A stretch of DNA of 64,000 nucleotides from Promicromonospora sp. Populi (GCF_041081105.1 NZ_CP163528.1:2914001-2978000), one strand, 5' to 3'; shown: positions 28,572 through 38,014, counted from the first letter of the stretch. Notes: generated by a model from the letters alone, not told the origin. Made by a program: numbers and translations.

Positions 28572-30197
28572 TCAGCCTGCGGAGACCAGGCCCAGGAGTG
28601 GTTCGGTGGGCATGATGCTCGTGGGGTCGGCGGGCACCTCGCTCGGCGCTGACCAGCCGAGGAACGACCGTGGAGGTATCCCGGAGGCGACGTCGGCCCA
28701 GACCCCGGCGGCCGTGGCCTGGCCCTCCCCGGGACCTGCCGCGGTGAAGATCACGGCGACCTGCGGCGGGATCCTGAGCCCGGCCCGGTCGCCCACGGAG
28801 GCCGCCGCCGACTGGTGCACCTCGAGCATGACCTGCGGCAGGCCCTTCGAGGTGGCGATCGTCGCGAGCCGGTCCACGACCGCTTGCAGCTCCGCGACCG
28901 GTACCGCGCCCGGCTCGGCCACGCCGTTGCCGGCCACCCGGAACTCCGGGTGCACCGACAGGCCCACGCCCGGCCGAGTCAGCAGCGGCTCGAGATCGTC
29001 GAGCTGCGCGGCCAGCGGCTGGTTGCCCGGCGCGATGTCGAGCAGCACGAGCTGCCCGGCCTCGCGGATCGTGTCGACCGCCGGCGTGATCAGGTCCAGC
29101 GGCTGCTCGTCGACGTAGTCGCCGTCCTCGCCCGCCGCGGTCGAGCGCAGGCTCGCCGTGACGGTGACCACTGGCGACCCGCCAAGCGTCTCGCCGTTGA
29201 GCGCGGCGGCGTCCACGGCACGGACCGCGTCGACCGCCGGGTCCGCCACCCCGGCCGGCACCGCGTACGACGTCGACACGTACCGGCCCGGGAACAGCTG
29301 CAGCGAGCCGTCCGGCAGGGTCGCGCCCGACGTCGCCACCGCTACCTGCCAGCCGAGGCCGTCGGCTGCGCCGAAGCTGCTGCCGATCCCGACCGTGCCG
29401 AGCGGCTTGAGGGCGCGGATGGTCGCGACGGTGTCCGGGCTGGCGGCGATGTTGCCGCCGGGAACCTCCACCGGGACGGCGCCGGCGGCGAGCGCGGTGC
29501 CGATCGCCGCCTCCTGACCGAGCTCCGGGTCCACGGCGACGAGGATCTCCTGCAGCAGCTGCGGCTCGGCGACGTCGGGGATCTCTGCGCGCAGCCGGTC
29601 CAGGTCGGCCGCGCCGAGGCGGTCGGCGGTGGGCAGGTCGACCTTGGCGTCGTCCTGCTCCTCGTCCTCGGCGCTGCCGTCGCTGCCGGCGGAAGCGGCT
29701 GCTTCCGCGGCCGCGCTCAGCGCACCGGGATCGAACCGGACGACCTCCGCCTCGCCCGTGGCGTCCCCCACGTCCGCGACGGCCTGCTCGTCGCCGATGA
29801 CAACGACGGTGCTCGCTCCGAGCCGCTCGAGCTCGGCGGCGAGGTTGCTGTCCGAGACGCCCCCGTCGGTGAGCAGCACCGGCGCGGCGATGGCGACGCC
29901 GGTGGCCGCGGCAGTGGCACGCGCCTCGTCGTTGTCGGCCGAGGCGAGCACGGCGACCGGCGAGGCATGGAAGAAGGCCTGGCTCGCGGTGAGCGAGAGC
30001 TCGGCGGGATCCGTCGAGTCGAGCACCAGCGCCGGCCCGGAGGGTTCACGGACCTGGAAGGTCGCCCCGGTCCGGCCGTCGTCGCCCTCTGCTGTCGGCA
30101 CCGTACAACCGGCGAGAACAAGGGCGGCGGCCGCTAGCAAAGCTGCTGCGGACGCAGGTCGGTGGTGCGGGACGAATCGGGCGTTCCGGATGACCAC
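28572..30197 (-). CDS. Large lipoprotein with cell-wall-binding-repeat-like N-half
   Basis: 541 residues, GTG start. A signal peptide ends in LAGC (~residue 30). The segment with ASPVAVLASADNDEARATA, APVLLTDGGVSDSNLAAELERLGASTVVVIGDE resembles cell-wall-binding repeat 2 units, which carry paired AxxLxxxxGxxxVxxxG motifs. An acidic Asp/Glu/Ser linker (~170-185) separates it from a C-terminal domain of unknown type, predicted alpha/beta (QLVLLDIAPGNQPL, VGLSVHPEFRV, QVMLEVHQSA). It is probably surface-exposed. Function unknown. Confidence 0.7.
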   Translation of the reverse strand: MVIRNARFVPHHRPASAAALLAAAALVLAGCTVPTAEGDDGRTGATFQVREPSGPALVLDSTDPAELSLTASQAFFHASPVAVLASADNDEARATAAATGVAIAAPVLLTDGGVSDSNLAAELERLGASTVVVIGDEQAVADVGDATGEAEVVRFDPGALSAAAEAAASAGSDGSAEDEEQDDAKVDLPTADRLGAADLDRLRAEIPDVAEPQLLQEILVAVDPELGQEAAIGTALAAGAVPVEVPGGNIAASPDTVATIRALKPLGTVGIGSSFGAADGLGWQVAVATSGATLPDGSLQLFPGRYVSTSYAVPAGVADPAVDAVRAVDAAALNGETLGGSPVVTVTASLRSTAAGEDGDYVDEQPLDLITPAVDTIREAGQLVLLDIAPGNQPLAAQLDDLEPLLTRPGVGLSVHPEFRVAGNGVAEPGAVPVAELQAVVDRLATIATSKGLPQVMLEVHQSAAASVGDRAGLRIPPQVAVIFTAAGPGEGQATAAGVWADVASGIPPRSFLGWSAPSEVPADPTSIMPTEPLLGLVSAG

Positions 30198-30278
30198 GAA
30201 TCACATTCTCCCCCACCGGACGACGAAGTGGAAACCCCGGTGGGTCCGCGACATCGATTACGGCGGCTCCAGATCACG

Positions 30279-30295
30279 GTAGACGAACTCGTCAC
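30279..30295 (+). promoter_or_regulatory. Half-operator upstream of the TetR gene
   Basis: GGTAGACGAACTCGTC repeats the left half (GGTAGACG) and central ACT of the palindrome found upstream of ohr. It lies about 65-80 nt before the TetR start. This suggests weaker autoregulation by the same repressor. Confidence 0.45.
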
Positions 30296-30358
30296 TCCAC
30301 CACCACGTAGACTTGGGCCTCGACGCACGGTCAAGAGAACGGAAGCGGGAGGCACGGC

Positions 30359-31000
30359 GTGAGCACCATGACAGCGAACGGCGATACGGCAGGCGCCGGG
30401 TCGGGTGGCGGCGAATCGACCACCGAGTCGCTCCGCGCGCCCCGGGACCGGATTCTCGACGCGGCCACCGACCTCTTCTACGCCCACGGGATCCGGGCGG
30501 TCAGCGCCGACAAGATCATCCAGCAGGCGGGCATCACCAAGGTCACCTTCTACCGCCACTTCCACACCAAGGACGACCTCGTCGTCGCCTACCTGCTGCG
30601 ACAGGGCGCCTGGGAGCGCGGAGCGCTCGACGCCATGCGCGAGGCCGCGAACGGCGCCGACGAGGCGTTCCGCCTGTTCGCCAACGGTGTGGGCACCGAG
30701 ATGTGCAAGCCGGGCTTCCGGGGCTGCGCCTTCATCAACGCGGCGGCCGAGTACGCCGCCCCGGACAGCCCGGTCCGGAAGGTGGTCGCCGAGCACCGCG
30801 CGTGGTACCGCCAGACCTTCACCGAGATGCTCGGGCAGATGCACGTGATCGACCCCGGCGAAGCCGCCGACGAGGTGCTGATGCTGCGCGACGGCGCCAT
30901 GCTCTCCGGCTATCTCGACGACCCGGCGCAGGTCGGGAGCGCACTGGCGCGGTCCATCTTCGCCGTCGTGACCGCCCACGGCACCGAGTCCGCCGACTAG
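30359..31000 (+). CDS. TetR-family regulator of the Ohr gene
   Basis: 213 residues. HTH: RDRILDAATDLFYAHGIRAVSADKIIQQAGITKVTFYRHFHTKDD. The C-terminal half contains two Cys in MCKPGFRGCAF, 8 residues apart. That motif is frequent in this TetR subgroup and could be a thiol switch. The GTG at 30359 has GGGAGG upstream. The next gene is an OsmC/Ohr protein with a matching palindrome in its promoter, so this is probably its peroxide- or electrophile-responsive repressor. Confidence 0.88.
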   Translation: MSTMTANGDTAGAGSGGGESTTESLRAPRDRILDAATDLFYAHGIRAVSADKIIQQAGITKVTFYRHFHTKDDLVVAYLLRQGAWERGALDAMREAANGADEAFRLFANGVGTEMCKPGFRGCAFINAAAEYAAPDSPVRKVVAEHRAWYRQTFTEMLGQMHVIDPGEAADEVLMLRDGAMLSGYLDDPAQVGSALARSIFAVVTAHGTESAD

Positions 31001-31051
31001 CCGCACCGCTCCGGCCGGCGCGGGCTTGTGTTCTCCGACCCTTCGGCTCTA

Positions 31052-31077
31052 AGGTAGACGTACTAGTTCGTCTACCT
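31052..31077. promoter_or_regulatory. 26-bp palindromic TetR operator upstream of ohr
   Basis: Arms AGGTAGACG and CGTCTACCT flank a centre containing ACTAGT; only one base pair breaks the symmetry. It lies 24-50 nt before the ohr ATG, next to a possible promoter (TTGTGT at 31026, TAAGGT at 31050). Binding by the adjacent TetR is inferred from the shared half-site upstream of its own gene. Confidence 0.75.
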
Positions 31078-31101
31078 GGTTGGAACCAGAAGGAGCACAA
31101 C

Positions 31102-31530
31102 ATGGCTGACACCATCTACACCGCGATCGCGACGTCCACCGGGGACGGCCGCGCCGGAGGCCAGGTCGTTACCGACGACGGCGTGCTCGACGTCAAGCTC
31201 GCGATCCCGACCGCCATGGGCGGGCCGGGCGGGGGCACCAACCCCGAGCAGATGTTCGCCGCCGGCTGGGCCGCGTGCTTCCACAGCGCGCTGAAGGCCG
31301 TCGCCGCGGCACAGAAGATCAAGTTCACCGACTCCGCAGTGGTGGCAGAGGTCGGCCTGAACCCGCTGGACGGCGGCCGGTACGGCCTGAGCGCGGCCCT
31401 GCACGTCGAGCTCGTCGGCCTGGACCAGGCCACCGCCGACCAGCTGGTCGAGACGGCGCACACGGTGTGCCCGTACTCGAACGCCACGCGGGGCAACATC
31501 GCGGTGACGGTCGACACGACGGTCGCCTGA
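31102..31530 (+). CDS. OsmC/Ohr organic hydroperoxide resistance protein
   Basis: 142 residues. The two redox Cys are in WAACFHSA and VCPYSNATRGN, the canonical Ohr pair; the conserved Arg and Glu lie nearby (AEVGLNPL). It reduces organic and lipid hydroperoxides with lipoyl thiols. AGGAG precedes the ATG at 31102. Ohr genes are usually controlled by a MarR-type OhrR; here a TetR gene and its palindrome take that place. Confidence 0.95.
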   Translation: MADTIYTAIATSTGDGRAGGQVVTDDGVLDVKLAIPTAMGGPGGGTNPEQMFAAGWAACFHSALKAVAAAQKIKFTDSAVVAEVGLNPLDGGRYGLSAALHVELVGLDQATADQLVETAHTVCPYSNATRGNIAVTVDTTVA

Positions 31531-31557
31531 CCGCGGCATCAGCAGTTCGCTTCGAGT

Positions 31558-31603
31558 ACGACCTGAGGTACCAGATCCCGCCCGGACTGGTACCTCAGGT
31601 CGT
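31558..31603. terminator. Stem-loop after ohr
   Basis: A 17-bp perfect inverted repeat (31558-31574 with 31587-31603) around a 12-nt loop begins 28 nt after the ohr stop. It probably ends the TetR-ohr transcript, though no T-tract follows. The remaining 150 bases to the kinase gene show nothing else but a G-rich RBS region at the end. Confidence 0.65.
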
Positions 31604-31753
31604 TCCCAAGGCGACCCCCCTGGCTCGGGAGCGGTCCCGAACTCGGTCCGCGCCCCCTGTTCCTCCAGATCAGCCTGTACTAGCGTCGTTCCCCAGCAAC
31701 GCGGGAACTTCACCCGCTATCAGACAAGGGACCTAATAGGGGGAGTTCGAGCG

Positions 31754-33634
31754 GTGCACACCGGGCAGATGGTCGGCGACCGGTACCGGCTCCAGGAGCG
31801 GCTCGGTTCCGGCGGGCACGGCGAGGTCTGGCGCGCCGCGGACCTGAAGCTGCACGAGCGGCCGGTGGCACTCAAGCGCACGCGGTACGACGGCGATGCC
31901 GGCGGGGCCGACCGGGTTCGCCGCGAGGCCCAGACCCTCGCGCGGATCAACCACCCGCACGTGGTCTCGGTGCACGACGTGGTCGACGACGACGGCGAGG
32001 TCTGGGTGGTCATGGAGTACGTGGCCGGCCGCCCGCTCTCCGACGTCGGCCGGCTCTCCGTCGGGGAGGCGGCCCGCTACGGCGCCCAGCTCGCCGGCGG
32101 GCTCGAGGCGGTGCACGCGCACCGGGTCCTGCACCGGGACGTGAAGCCCGCCAACGTCCTGGTGACCGGCGACGGCTTCGCGAAGCTCGCCGACTTCGGC
32201 ATCTCCCGCCCGCTGCACAACGAGGAGACGGTCACGGCCACCGGCGCGCTCACCGGGACGCCGGGCTATCTTGCGCCCGAGGTGGCCAAGGGCGGCCGGT
32301 TCACCGAGACCGCCGACGTCTGGTCGCTCGGCGCCACCCTCTACTACACGCTCGAAGGCACCACGCCGTTCGGCGACGACAACCCGCACGCCCTGCTGTG
32401 GAAGACCGTGTCCGAGGAGGTCCGCCCGCCCAAGCGGGCCGGCGCCATGGCCCCCGTCGTCCTGCGGATGCTGGCCAAGAAGCCCGGCGACCGGCCGCGC
32501 CTGGCGCAGGTCCGGCAGGAGCTGGCGGCGCTGGCCGGCGATCCGACGGCCGGCGTCGGGCCCGAGCCGGCCCGGCGCCCGCTGCGTCGCGGCCGCGCCC
32601 TCGCGGCGGCCGGTGTCGCCGTCGTCCTGGTGGCCGCGGCCTCGTCCGCCGTCTGGTTCTCCCTCGACCGCGGGCAGGCGCGCGGCGACGAGGCGCCGGG
32701 CACAAACAGCGTGGACGCCGCGGCGGCCCCCGCCGACCAGGGCACGACCACGAGCGCGGCAACCATCGGGGATCAGGCGACCGCCGACCCGTGCGCTCTC
32801 CACGACGTCGAGGCGCTCGGCGCGCTCGGCCAGGCACGGATCCGTACCGACGACGGTGATCTCAACACCTGTGACGTGGTCGTGATGACCGACGACGGCG
32901 CGGCGGTCGCGGCCGGCGTCTCGCTCTTGCGCAACACGGACGAACCCGCCGAGCCGAATCGGCAGGTCAACGGGATCACCGTGGTGGACGACGAGAGCGA
33001 TCTGCCCGAGGAGTGCAGCCGCGAGCTGTACCTGCCCGGAGGCCGCTACACCATCTTGCTGGACGCGTGGCCCGAGCCGTGGGCCAACACGTCGCTCGAC
33101 GAGCCGGAGGTCGACGACCTCTGCGCGTTTGCCGAAGCAAGCCTCGACCGCGCCACCACCCTGCTCAACGGGGGCCAGCTCCCGCGCCGCGAACGGGACC
33201 CCGTCCCGGGATCGCTCTACACCCAGAGCGCGTGCGACCTGCTCGCCGGGGAACCGCTCGAGCAGCTGCCCGGAGTCGACCCCGACCCCGCCTTCGTCGG
33301 GTTCGCCGAGTGGGACTGCCGGTGGGAGACGGACGACGGCAAGGAGCTGCGCGTGCTGTTCCGGAACGGCGAGCCGCCCTCGGACGACGACGGCAGGCGC
33401 CACGTCTTCAGCGGGCACGAGGTGTTCGACGAGGGCGCCTTGTTGTCCGCGAGCTCGTGCGTGGTCGAAGTCGTGAACCGGGTAACGGTCAGCCCGGACG
33501 GCGACGGCGACATCGTCGCGGAGCTGATCCGGTTCCACCTCCAGGCTGGCTCCGACGTGCCGGTGGAAGAGCTCTGCGACCTCACCCTGGACATCGCCGA
33601 GCCGGTAGCGGCCCGGCTGCCGGCCCTGTCCTGA
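31754..33634 (+). CDS. Membrane Ser/Thr protein kinase
   Basis: 626 residues. The kinase domain (~10-265) has the Gly loop LGSGGHGEV, K41, the catalytic HRDVKPAN (D129), the DFG at 147-149 and GTPGYLAPE. A TM helix follows at ~288-308 (AAAGVAVVLVAAASSAVWF). The outer domain (~310-626) has several Cys (DPCAL, NTCDVV, LPEECS, DLCAF, ACDLL, DCRW, SSCVV, ELCDL) that suggest a disulfide-rich sensor; no PASTA repeats are present. GTG start at 31754. It heads a kinase / FHA / membrane protein group. Confidence 0.93.
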   Translation: MHTGQMVGDRYRLQERLGSGGHGEVWRAADLKLHERPVALKRTRYDGDAGGADRVRREAQTLARINHPHVVSVHDVVDDDGEVWVVMEYVAGRPLSDVGRLSVGEAARYGAQLAGGLEAVHAHRVLHRDVKPANVLVTGDGFAKLADFGISRPLHNEETVTATGALTGTPGYLAPEVAKGGRFTETADVWSLGATLYYTLEGTTPFGDDNPHALLWKTVSEEVRPPKRAGAMAPVVLRMLAKKPGDRPRLAQVRQELAALAGDPTAGVGPEPARRPLRRGRALAAAGVAVVLVAAASSAVWFSLDRGQARGDEAPGTNSVDAAAAPADQGTTTSAATIGDQATADPCALHDVEALGALGQARIRTDDGDLNTCDVVVMTDDGAAVAAGVSLLRNTDEPAEPNRQVNGITVVDDESDLPEECSRELYLPGGRYTILLDAWPEPWANTSLDEPEVDDLCAFAEASLDRATTLLNGGQLPRRERDPVPGSLYTQSACDLLAGEPLEQLPGVDPDPAFVGFAEWDCRWETDDGKELRVLFRNGEPPSDDDGRRHVFSGHEVFDEGALLSASSCVVEVVNRVTVSPDGDGDIVAELIRFHLQAGSDVPVEELCDLTLDIAEPVAARLPALS

Positions 33635-33732
33635 CGGGGCTGACGGGAGCTGACCGGGGCTGACCGTGCGGTGTCGGGAGGGGTCCCCGAGACTGCATGT
33701 CAGGCTCGCGGCCAGAACACCTGGAGGTTGCC

Positions 33733-34530
33733 ATGACGGATATCCCGCAGATGGAGGGCACCGCACCGCTCTCCGCCAGCCACGCCAGCCTGGCGTTCGG
33801 TGTGCCGACGTCGGAGCCGGGCACCATCTACGCCCTGTCCGTGTCCGGCGGCGTCCGGCTCGGCGCCCGGGAGGAGCGCTCGGTGGTGTTCGGGCGCAAC
33901 CGCCCCGAGGTGCACGTCTGCGTGGGCGAGGACGACCTGCGGATCAGCCGCACCCAGGGCAGCGTCACGTTCCGCGGCGGCCGGTGGTGGCTCGCCAACA
34001 CCGGGCACCGGGCGCTCCAGCTCCCCCGCTCCATGACGCTGTTCCCCGAGGACGATCCCTACCCGGTCGAAGCGGGCTACACGCCGGTCTTCGTCAACGG
34101 CACTGCCCGACGCCGGCACCTGCTCGAGCTCTACGTCGCGGACGAGGACGGGCGCCTGCCCCGCCCGGCGCCCGACGCGGCGACGCTGCGGGACAAGCCC
34201 TGGAAGCTCCGCGCCGACGAGCGGCTGGCGCTGGTCTCGCTCGCGCAGAAGTACCTGCTGCACGAGGCCTACCCGCAGCCCTCGACCTGGCAGCAGGTCT
34301 CGGTGGACCTGGGCGCGCTGCAGCCCGGCGAGCAGTGGAGCGGCAAGCGAGTGGAGCACCTCGTGTCGGGCGTCCGGCGCCGGCTCTCGCGCGCGGGAGT
34401 GCCGGGGCTGACCCGCGAGGAGGTCGGTGAGCCGGTGGGCAACATGCTCAACCACAACCTGATCACCGAGCTGCTGCAGACCCGCACCCTGGTCCCACCG
34501 GACATCCTGCTCTTGGAAGACCTTCGCTGA
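33733..34530 (+). CDS. FHA-domain protein
   Basis: 265 residues. A forkhead-associated fold fits residues ~40-100: VVFGRN (GR motif), ISRTQGSV (S-R...), RGGRWWLANTGHRALQL (N-x-G). FHA domains bind phosphothreonine, so this may read phosphorylation by the upstream kinase. The C-terminal half (~150-265) is helical and may be a winged helix (LVSLAQKYLLHEAYP ... WSGKRVEHLVSGVRRRLSRAG). CTGGAGG precedes the ATG at 33733. Confidence 0.85.
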   Translation: MTDIPQMEGTAPLSASHASLAFGVPTSEPGTIYALSVSGGVRLGAREERSVVFGRNRPEVHVCVGEDDLRISRTQGSVTFRGGRWWLANTGHRALQLPRSMTLFPEDDPYPVEAGYTPVFVNGTARRRHLLELYVADEDGRLPRPAPDAATLRDKPWKLRADERLALVSLAQKYLLHEAYPQPSTWQQVSVDLGALQPGEQWSGKRVEHLVSGVRRRLSRAGVPGLTREEVGEPVGNMLNHNLITELLQTRTLVPPDILLLEDLR

Positions 34531-34534
34531 GTGG

Positions 34535-36100
34535 TCAGTTCTGGTAGACCTCGAACATGCCGCGGAGCTCGGCCGAGGTGAACGACGAGCGCTTCGTGTC
34601 CGGCGGGACGAAGAAGTCGACGAGGAAGGACTCCACCACGATGCTCGGCGGGCACGGCTCGCCGAACTCGTCCGAGAAGGCCGCGACCTGTCGGCCCGTA
34701 CGGATCTCGTAGAGCTTCACGTCGAACCGGCTCGCGTAGAACCGGACGTCTTCCCCGAAGGGGTTCGCGTCGCTCTCGTACAGGCAGGTCTCCTGGTAGG
34801 AGCCGTCCTTGGGCCCGTCGACGCACGCCACGAGCACCATGTCCTCGAGGCTCTCCGCCAGCCAGGAGCCCGGGAAGTCGTGCGCCTCCGGGTTGATGCC
34901 GTACACCCGCATCGGGTTGGCGCCGCTGCGCCGGTACGGCTCCGCGCCCCGGTACGGGGAGGGGTTGGCGCAGTACCGCTGGGCGGTGAGCAGGCCCCGC
35001 ACGTTCTTGCGCTGGATGCCGGTGATCACGTCGTACAGCTCGTCGGACGCGGCATCGGCGCGCTCGTCTGCGCGGAAGTCGTGCAGGAACGCCTCGTAGG
35101 CATGGCGCGACGCCGTCAGCTCGTCCGCGTCGGACAGGTCGCGGGCGCACTCGAGCACTCGCCTCGGCACCTCGCCCGACGCCGCCGCGACCGGCTCGGC
35201 CAGCGCCGGCGCCTCCCAGCCCTGGGCGTCGACCCATTCGACGACGTCGCGGGCCGCGCAGTTGTCCGGGTCCTCGGCGAGGTTGGCCAGGAACGTCTCA
35301 GCGACGGACTCCACCTGACCGGCCTGGCTCGGGACCTCGTCCAGCGTCGTCGTCAGCTGCTCGAACCCGGCCTCCAGCGACTCCTGGTCGATCTGGCCGG
35401 AAACATACGCGGCATTGAGCAGGTGCTCGGCGCGCTTGGGCCCGGCGCCGTCCCACAGTGCCCTCGGGTTGTCCATGTACACCTGCAGCTCCGCGGCGGC
35501 CACAAGCTCCTGCTCACCCGGCGCGAGCGCGTCGAGCAGGAGCCCGCAGGCCTCCAGGTCCGCCTCTCCTTCCAGGGCCGTCGAGCCGTCGACCACGCGG
35601 TCGGTGGGCCCGATCCGCTCCAGCAGCTCGGTCGCCCGGCCGCAGTCGCCGGCCGCGTGGGCGTCGGCGGCGGCGTCGACCGTCCGTGTCGTGTTGATCC
35701 GCAGCCCGACGACGGCGACCACCAGTGCCAGGACCACGGCACCGGCCACGATGCGCTGGGTGAGCGGGCGCTCCGCCGGGGTGATCTGCGCGGGGCGGGT
35801 GAGCCACCAGCCGTGCGCGATCATCGCCAGCCACCACACCGCGAGCACGATCAGCCAGCCGGGGGAACCGGGAGCGGCCGCCAGGATGATGAGCAGCACC
35901 AGCGTGCCGGCCAGAGCGGCGGCGAGGAGCCCCCACCGCCGCAGGAACACGTAGCCGAGGCCCAGCAGGGTCGCGTTACCGAGCAGGACCGCGAGCCGGT
36001 CGGCCGTGGGCGGCTCGACCGGCTCGGGCGGCGAGGGCGGCTCTGACCACACCTCGCCGGAGCCCCAGGGATTCTCGGGCGTGCCGCTCTGGGTATCCAT
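34535..36100 (-). CDS. Multi-pass membrane protein with large extracytoplasmic domain
   Basis: 521 residues. A Pro/Glu-rich N-terminus (~1-33) leads to three or four TM helices (about 35-53, 57-75, 80-100, 118-136). A ~380-residue outer part has a helical, TPR-like first section and a Cys-containing C-terminal domain (RYCANPSPYRG, LVACVDGP, ETCLYES, PCPPSIVV). No known family is recognised. It is convergent with the FHA gene (4 nt apart) and likely belongs to the same signalling group. Confidence 0.7.
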   Translation of the reverse strand: MDTQSGTPENPWGSGEVWSEPPSPPEPVEPPTADRLAVLLGNATLLGLGYVFLRRWGLLAAALAGTLVLLIILAAAPGSPGWLIVLAVWWLAMIAHGWWLTRPAQITPAERPLTQRIVAGAVVLALVVAVVGLRINTTRTVDAAADAHAAGDCGRATELLERIGPTDRVVDGSTALEGEADLEACGLLLDALAPGEQELVAAAELQVYMDNPRALWDGAGPKRAEHLLNAAYVSGQIDQESLEAGFEQLTTTLDEVPSQAGQVESVAETFLANLAEDPDNCAARDVVEWVDAQGWEAPALAEPVAAASGEVPRRVLECARDLSDADELTASRHAYEAFLHDFRADERADAASDELYDVITGIQRKNVRGLLTAQRYCANPSPYRGAEPYRRSGANPMRVYGINPEAHDFPGSWLAESLEDMVLVACVDGPKDGSYQETCLYESDANPFGEDVRFYASRFDVKLYEIRTGRQVAAFSDEFGEPCPPSIVVESFLVDFFVPPDTKRSSFTSAELRGMFEVYQN

Positions 36101-36195
36101 GGCTGCTCCTCTGGTCGGGTCTGCGCCCAGTGAAGCCTAGAACCACCGGGACCCCTCCCGGAAGGTGGAGCACCAGGTCACGAGGCCGGCAGGCC

Positions 36196-37980
36196 TCAGC
36201 CGAACGTCATCGTGAAGACCTGGACGCCCTCGGGCACCTGGAGGTCCACCAGCCCCTCGCTCGGCCCGTCGCCCTCCAGCACGGGGTAGAGCCGCGGGTT
36301 CCCGGAGACGTCGATCTGCCGGGTGTCCTCGCGCCCGTCGGTGGTCACCGTAGATTCAACGGTCCCTTCACCGCCGAGGACCACAAAGACGTCCGTCGAC
36401 CGGTAGGCGAGGCGCACCCGCGCGTCGTCGGACCTCGCTGTCGCGCCCTGGAAGTCGACCTCCCAGGTGCCGCCGAGAGAGAAGGTGTCCTGCTGCTGGT
36501 CCTCCTCGAGCGTGAACTCCTGGCGGTCCGCCGCGTACCGCGGCTCGCCGGAGTAGTTGATGACGCGCTTGATGGAGAAGTAGGTCTCGGGCGTGATCTC
36601 GTCGAGCGGGGTCGCGTCCTGGACGGTGGTGGCCTCCGGCAGCTGTACTCCGGGGTTTGCGTCGGCGAGAAGCTCACGGATCAGCTTCTCCGTGTTCTCG
36701 TACCCGCCCTCGCCCAGGCGGATGTGCCGCACGGTGCCGTCGGAGTCGATCAGGTACTGGGCCGGCCAGTAGCGGTTCCGGTACGCCGTCCAGGTCGCGT
36801 ACGAGTTGTCCTGGGCGATCGGGTAGGTCACGCCGAGGTCCTCGGCGCCCTGGATCACGTTGCGCGTCTCGCGCTCGAACGCGAACTCGGGGGTGTGCAC
36901 CCCGATCACCTCGAAGCCCTCGCCGACGTCGGCGTACCTGTTGTACCAGGCGTTGATGTGCGGGATGGACCGCTGGCAGTTGATGCACGAGTAGGTCCAG
37001 AAGTCGACGAGCACCACTTGGCCGCGCATGGCCTCGAGCTGGAGCGCCTGGCCGTCGGGCGTGTTGAGCCACCGGTCGATACCGCGGATCTCGGGTGCGG
37101 GGCCGCAGTCCTCCAGGACCGCCGCACCGTTCGAGCAGTTGGACAGCTCGCGGTTCTCGTCGGTGACGAGGCCACCGAGGTCGAGCGCCTCGCGCACGGT
37201 CTCCGAGGAGTCGATGCGCTGCTGCAGCGCGCCCGTGTAGTCCGGGAGCAGCCGCTGGATCGCCGCGGGCAGGTTGAAGGCCAGCGCGATCGCCAGCAGG
37301 ATGACGACGATGCCGCCGCCCGTGCGGATGGCCGTGGTGTGCCGCTGGAAGGCCTTGACCCGCTCGGCGACCCGACGCCCGGCGAGCGCGAAGACGAGCA
37401 GCGGGATCGCGGCGCCGATCGCGAACGACACCGTGAGCACCACGGTCTCGATACCGATGTTGCCCGTGGCGCCGGCGACCGTGATCGCGGCGAGCACCGG
37501 TCCGGCGCACGGCACGTAGAGCACGCCGAGGCCAAGGCCGAGGGCGAACGCGCCTCGGTCCTGCCGGGCGGCGCCGCGCTTCGCCCCGAAGGCGGCGATG
37601 CGCTGGAAGGGCCGTTCGAGGATGGTCTCGAACCGGGGCACGATCATGCCGATGCCCAGCACGACGAGCAGCGTGATGCCCGCCCAGCGCAGCAGGTCCT
37701 GGGGCAGGCCCAGGACGTTGAGCAGCAGCGAGCCGAGCAGTGTGAAGACGCTGAAGCTCAGGACGAGCCCGGCGATGACTACATAGGGACGCAGCGAGCG
37801 CCGGGTGCGCACGGCGGTGGCCGTACCTCCGGTGCCCGTGCCCCCAGCGTCGTCGGCGTTCCGGGTCCGTGCGCCCTGCACACCGCCCGCGAAGAAGATC
37901 ACGGGGAGCATCGGCAGGATGCATGGCGAGATTCCGGTGATGAGGCCTCCCAGTAGGCCGATGACGATGAGGGTTCCCAT
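36196..37980 (-). CDS. dipZ: DipZ: CcdA-type membrane domain fused to thioredoxin-like domain
   Basis: 594 residues. The N-terminal half is a CcdA/DsbD-beta transporter of electrons, with Cys in ISPCILPMLP (~20) and YVPCAGPV (~158). After ~300, a TlpA-type thioredoxin domain has WTYSCINCQ (CxxC), and a C-terminal beta domain from ~470 is typical of DipZ. It passes reducing power to extracytoplasmic disulfides. The ATG at 37980 lies 6 nt from the SigK-type -10 element, giving a leaderless mRNA. In M. tuberculosis dipZ sits between mpt83 and mpt70 and is SigK-controlled; the same association is seen here. Confidence 0.94.
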   Translation of the reverse strand: MGTLIVIGLLGGLITGISPCILPMLPVIFFAGGVQGARTRNADDAGGTGTGGTATAVRTRRSLRPYVVIAGLVLSFSVFTLLGSLLLNVLGLPQDLLRWAGITLLVVLGIGMIVPRFETILERPFQRIAAFGAKRGAARQDRGAFALGLGLGVLYVPCAGPVLAAITVAGATGNIGIETVVLTVSFAIGAAIPLLVFALAGRRVAERVKAFQRHTTAIRTGGGIVVILLAIALAFNLPAAIQRLLPDYTGALQQRIDSSETVREALDLGGLVTDENRELSNCSNGAAVLEDCGPAPEIRGIDRWLNTPDGQALQLEAMRGQVVLVDFWTYSCINCQRSIPHINAWYNRYADVGEGFEVIGVHTPEFAFERETRNVIQGAEDLGVTYPIAQDNSYATWTAYRNRYWPAQYLIDSDGTVRHIRLGEGGYENTEKLIRELLADANPGVQLPEATTVQDATPLDEITPETYFSIKRVINYSGEPRYAADRQEFTLEEDQQQDTFSLGGTWEVDFQGATARSDDARVRLAYRSTDVFVVLGGEGTVESTVTTDGREDTRQIDVSGNPRLYPVLEGDGPSEGLVDLQVPEGVQVFTMTFG

Positions 37981-37986
37981 GTGGCG

Positions 37987-38014
37987 GGTTCGTCGCGCGG
38001 GCCCTTCTGGATGG
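37987..38014 (-). promoter_or_regulatory. SigK-type promoter of dipZ
   Basis: Minus strand: CCATCC (38014-38009), 16-bp spacer, CGAACC (37992-37987). The identical hexamers and spacing occur upstream of the fasciclin gene and of sigK. The motif resembles the CCATCC / CCGAA-type SigK promoter of mycobacteria. Confidence 0.85.
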
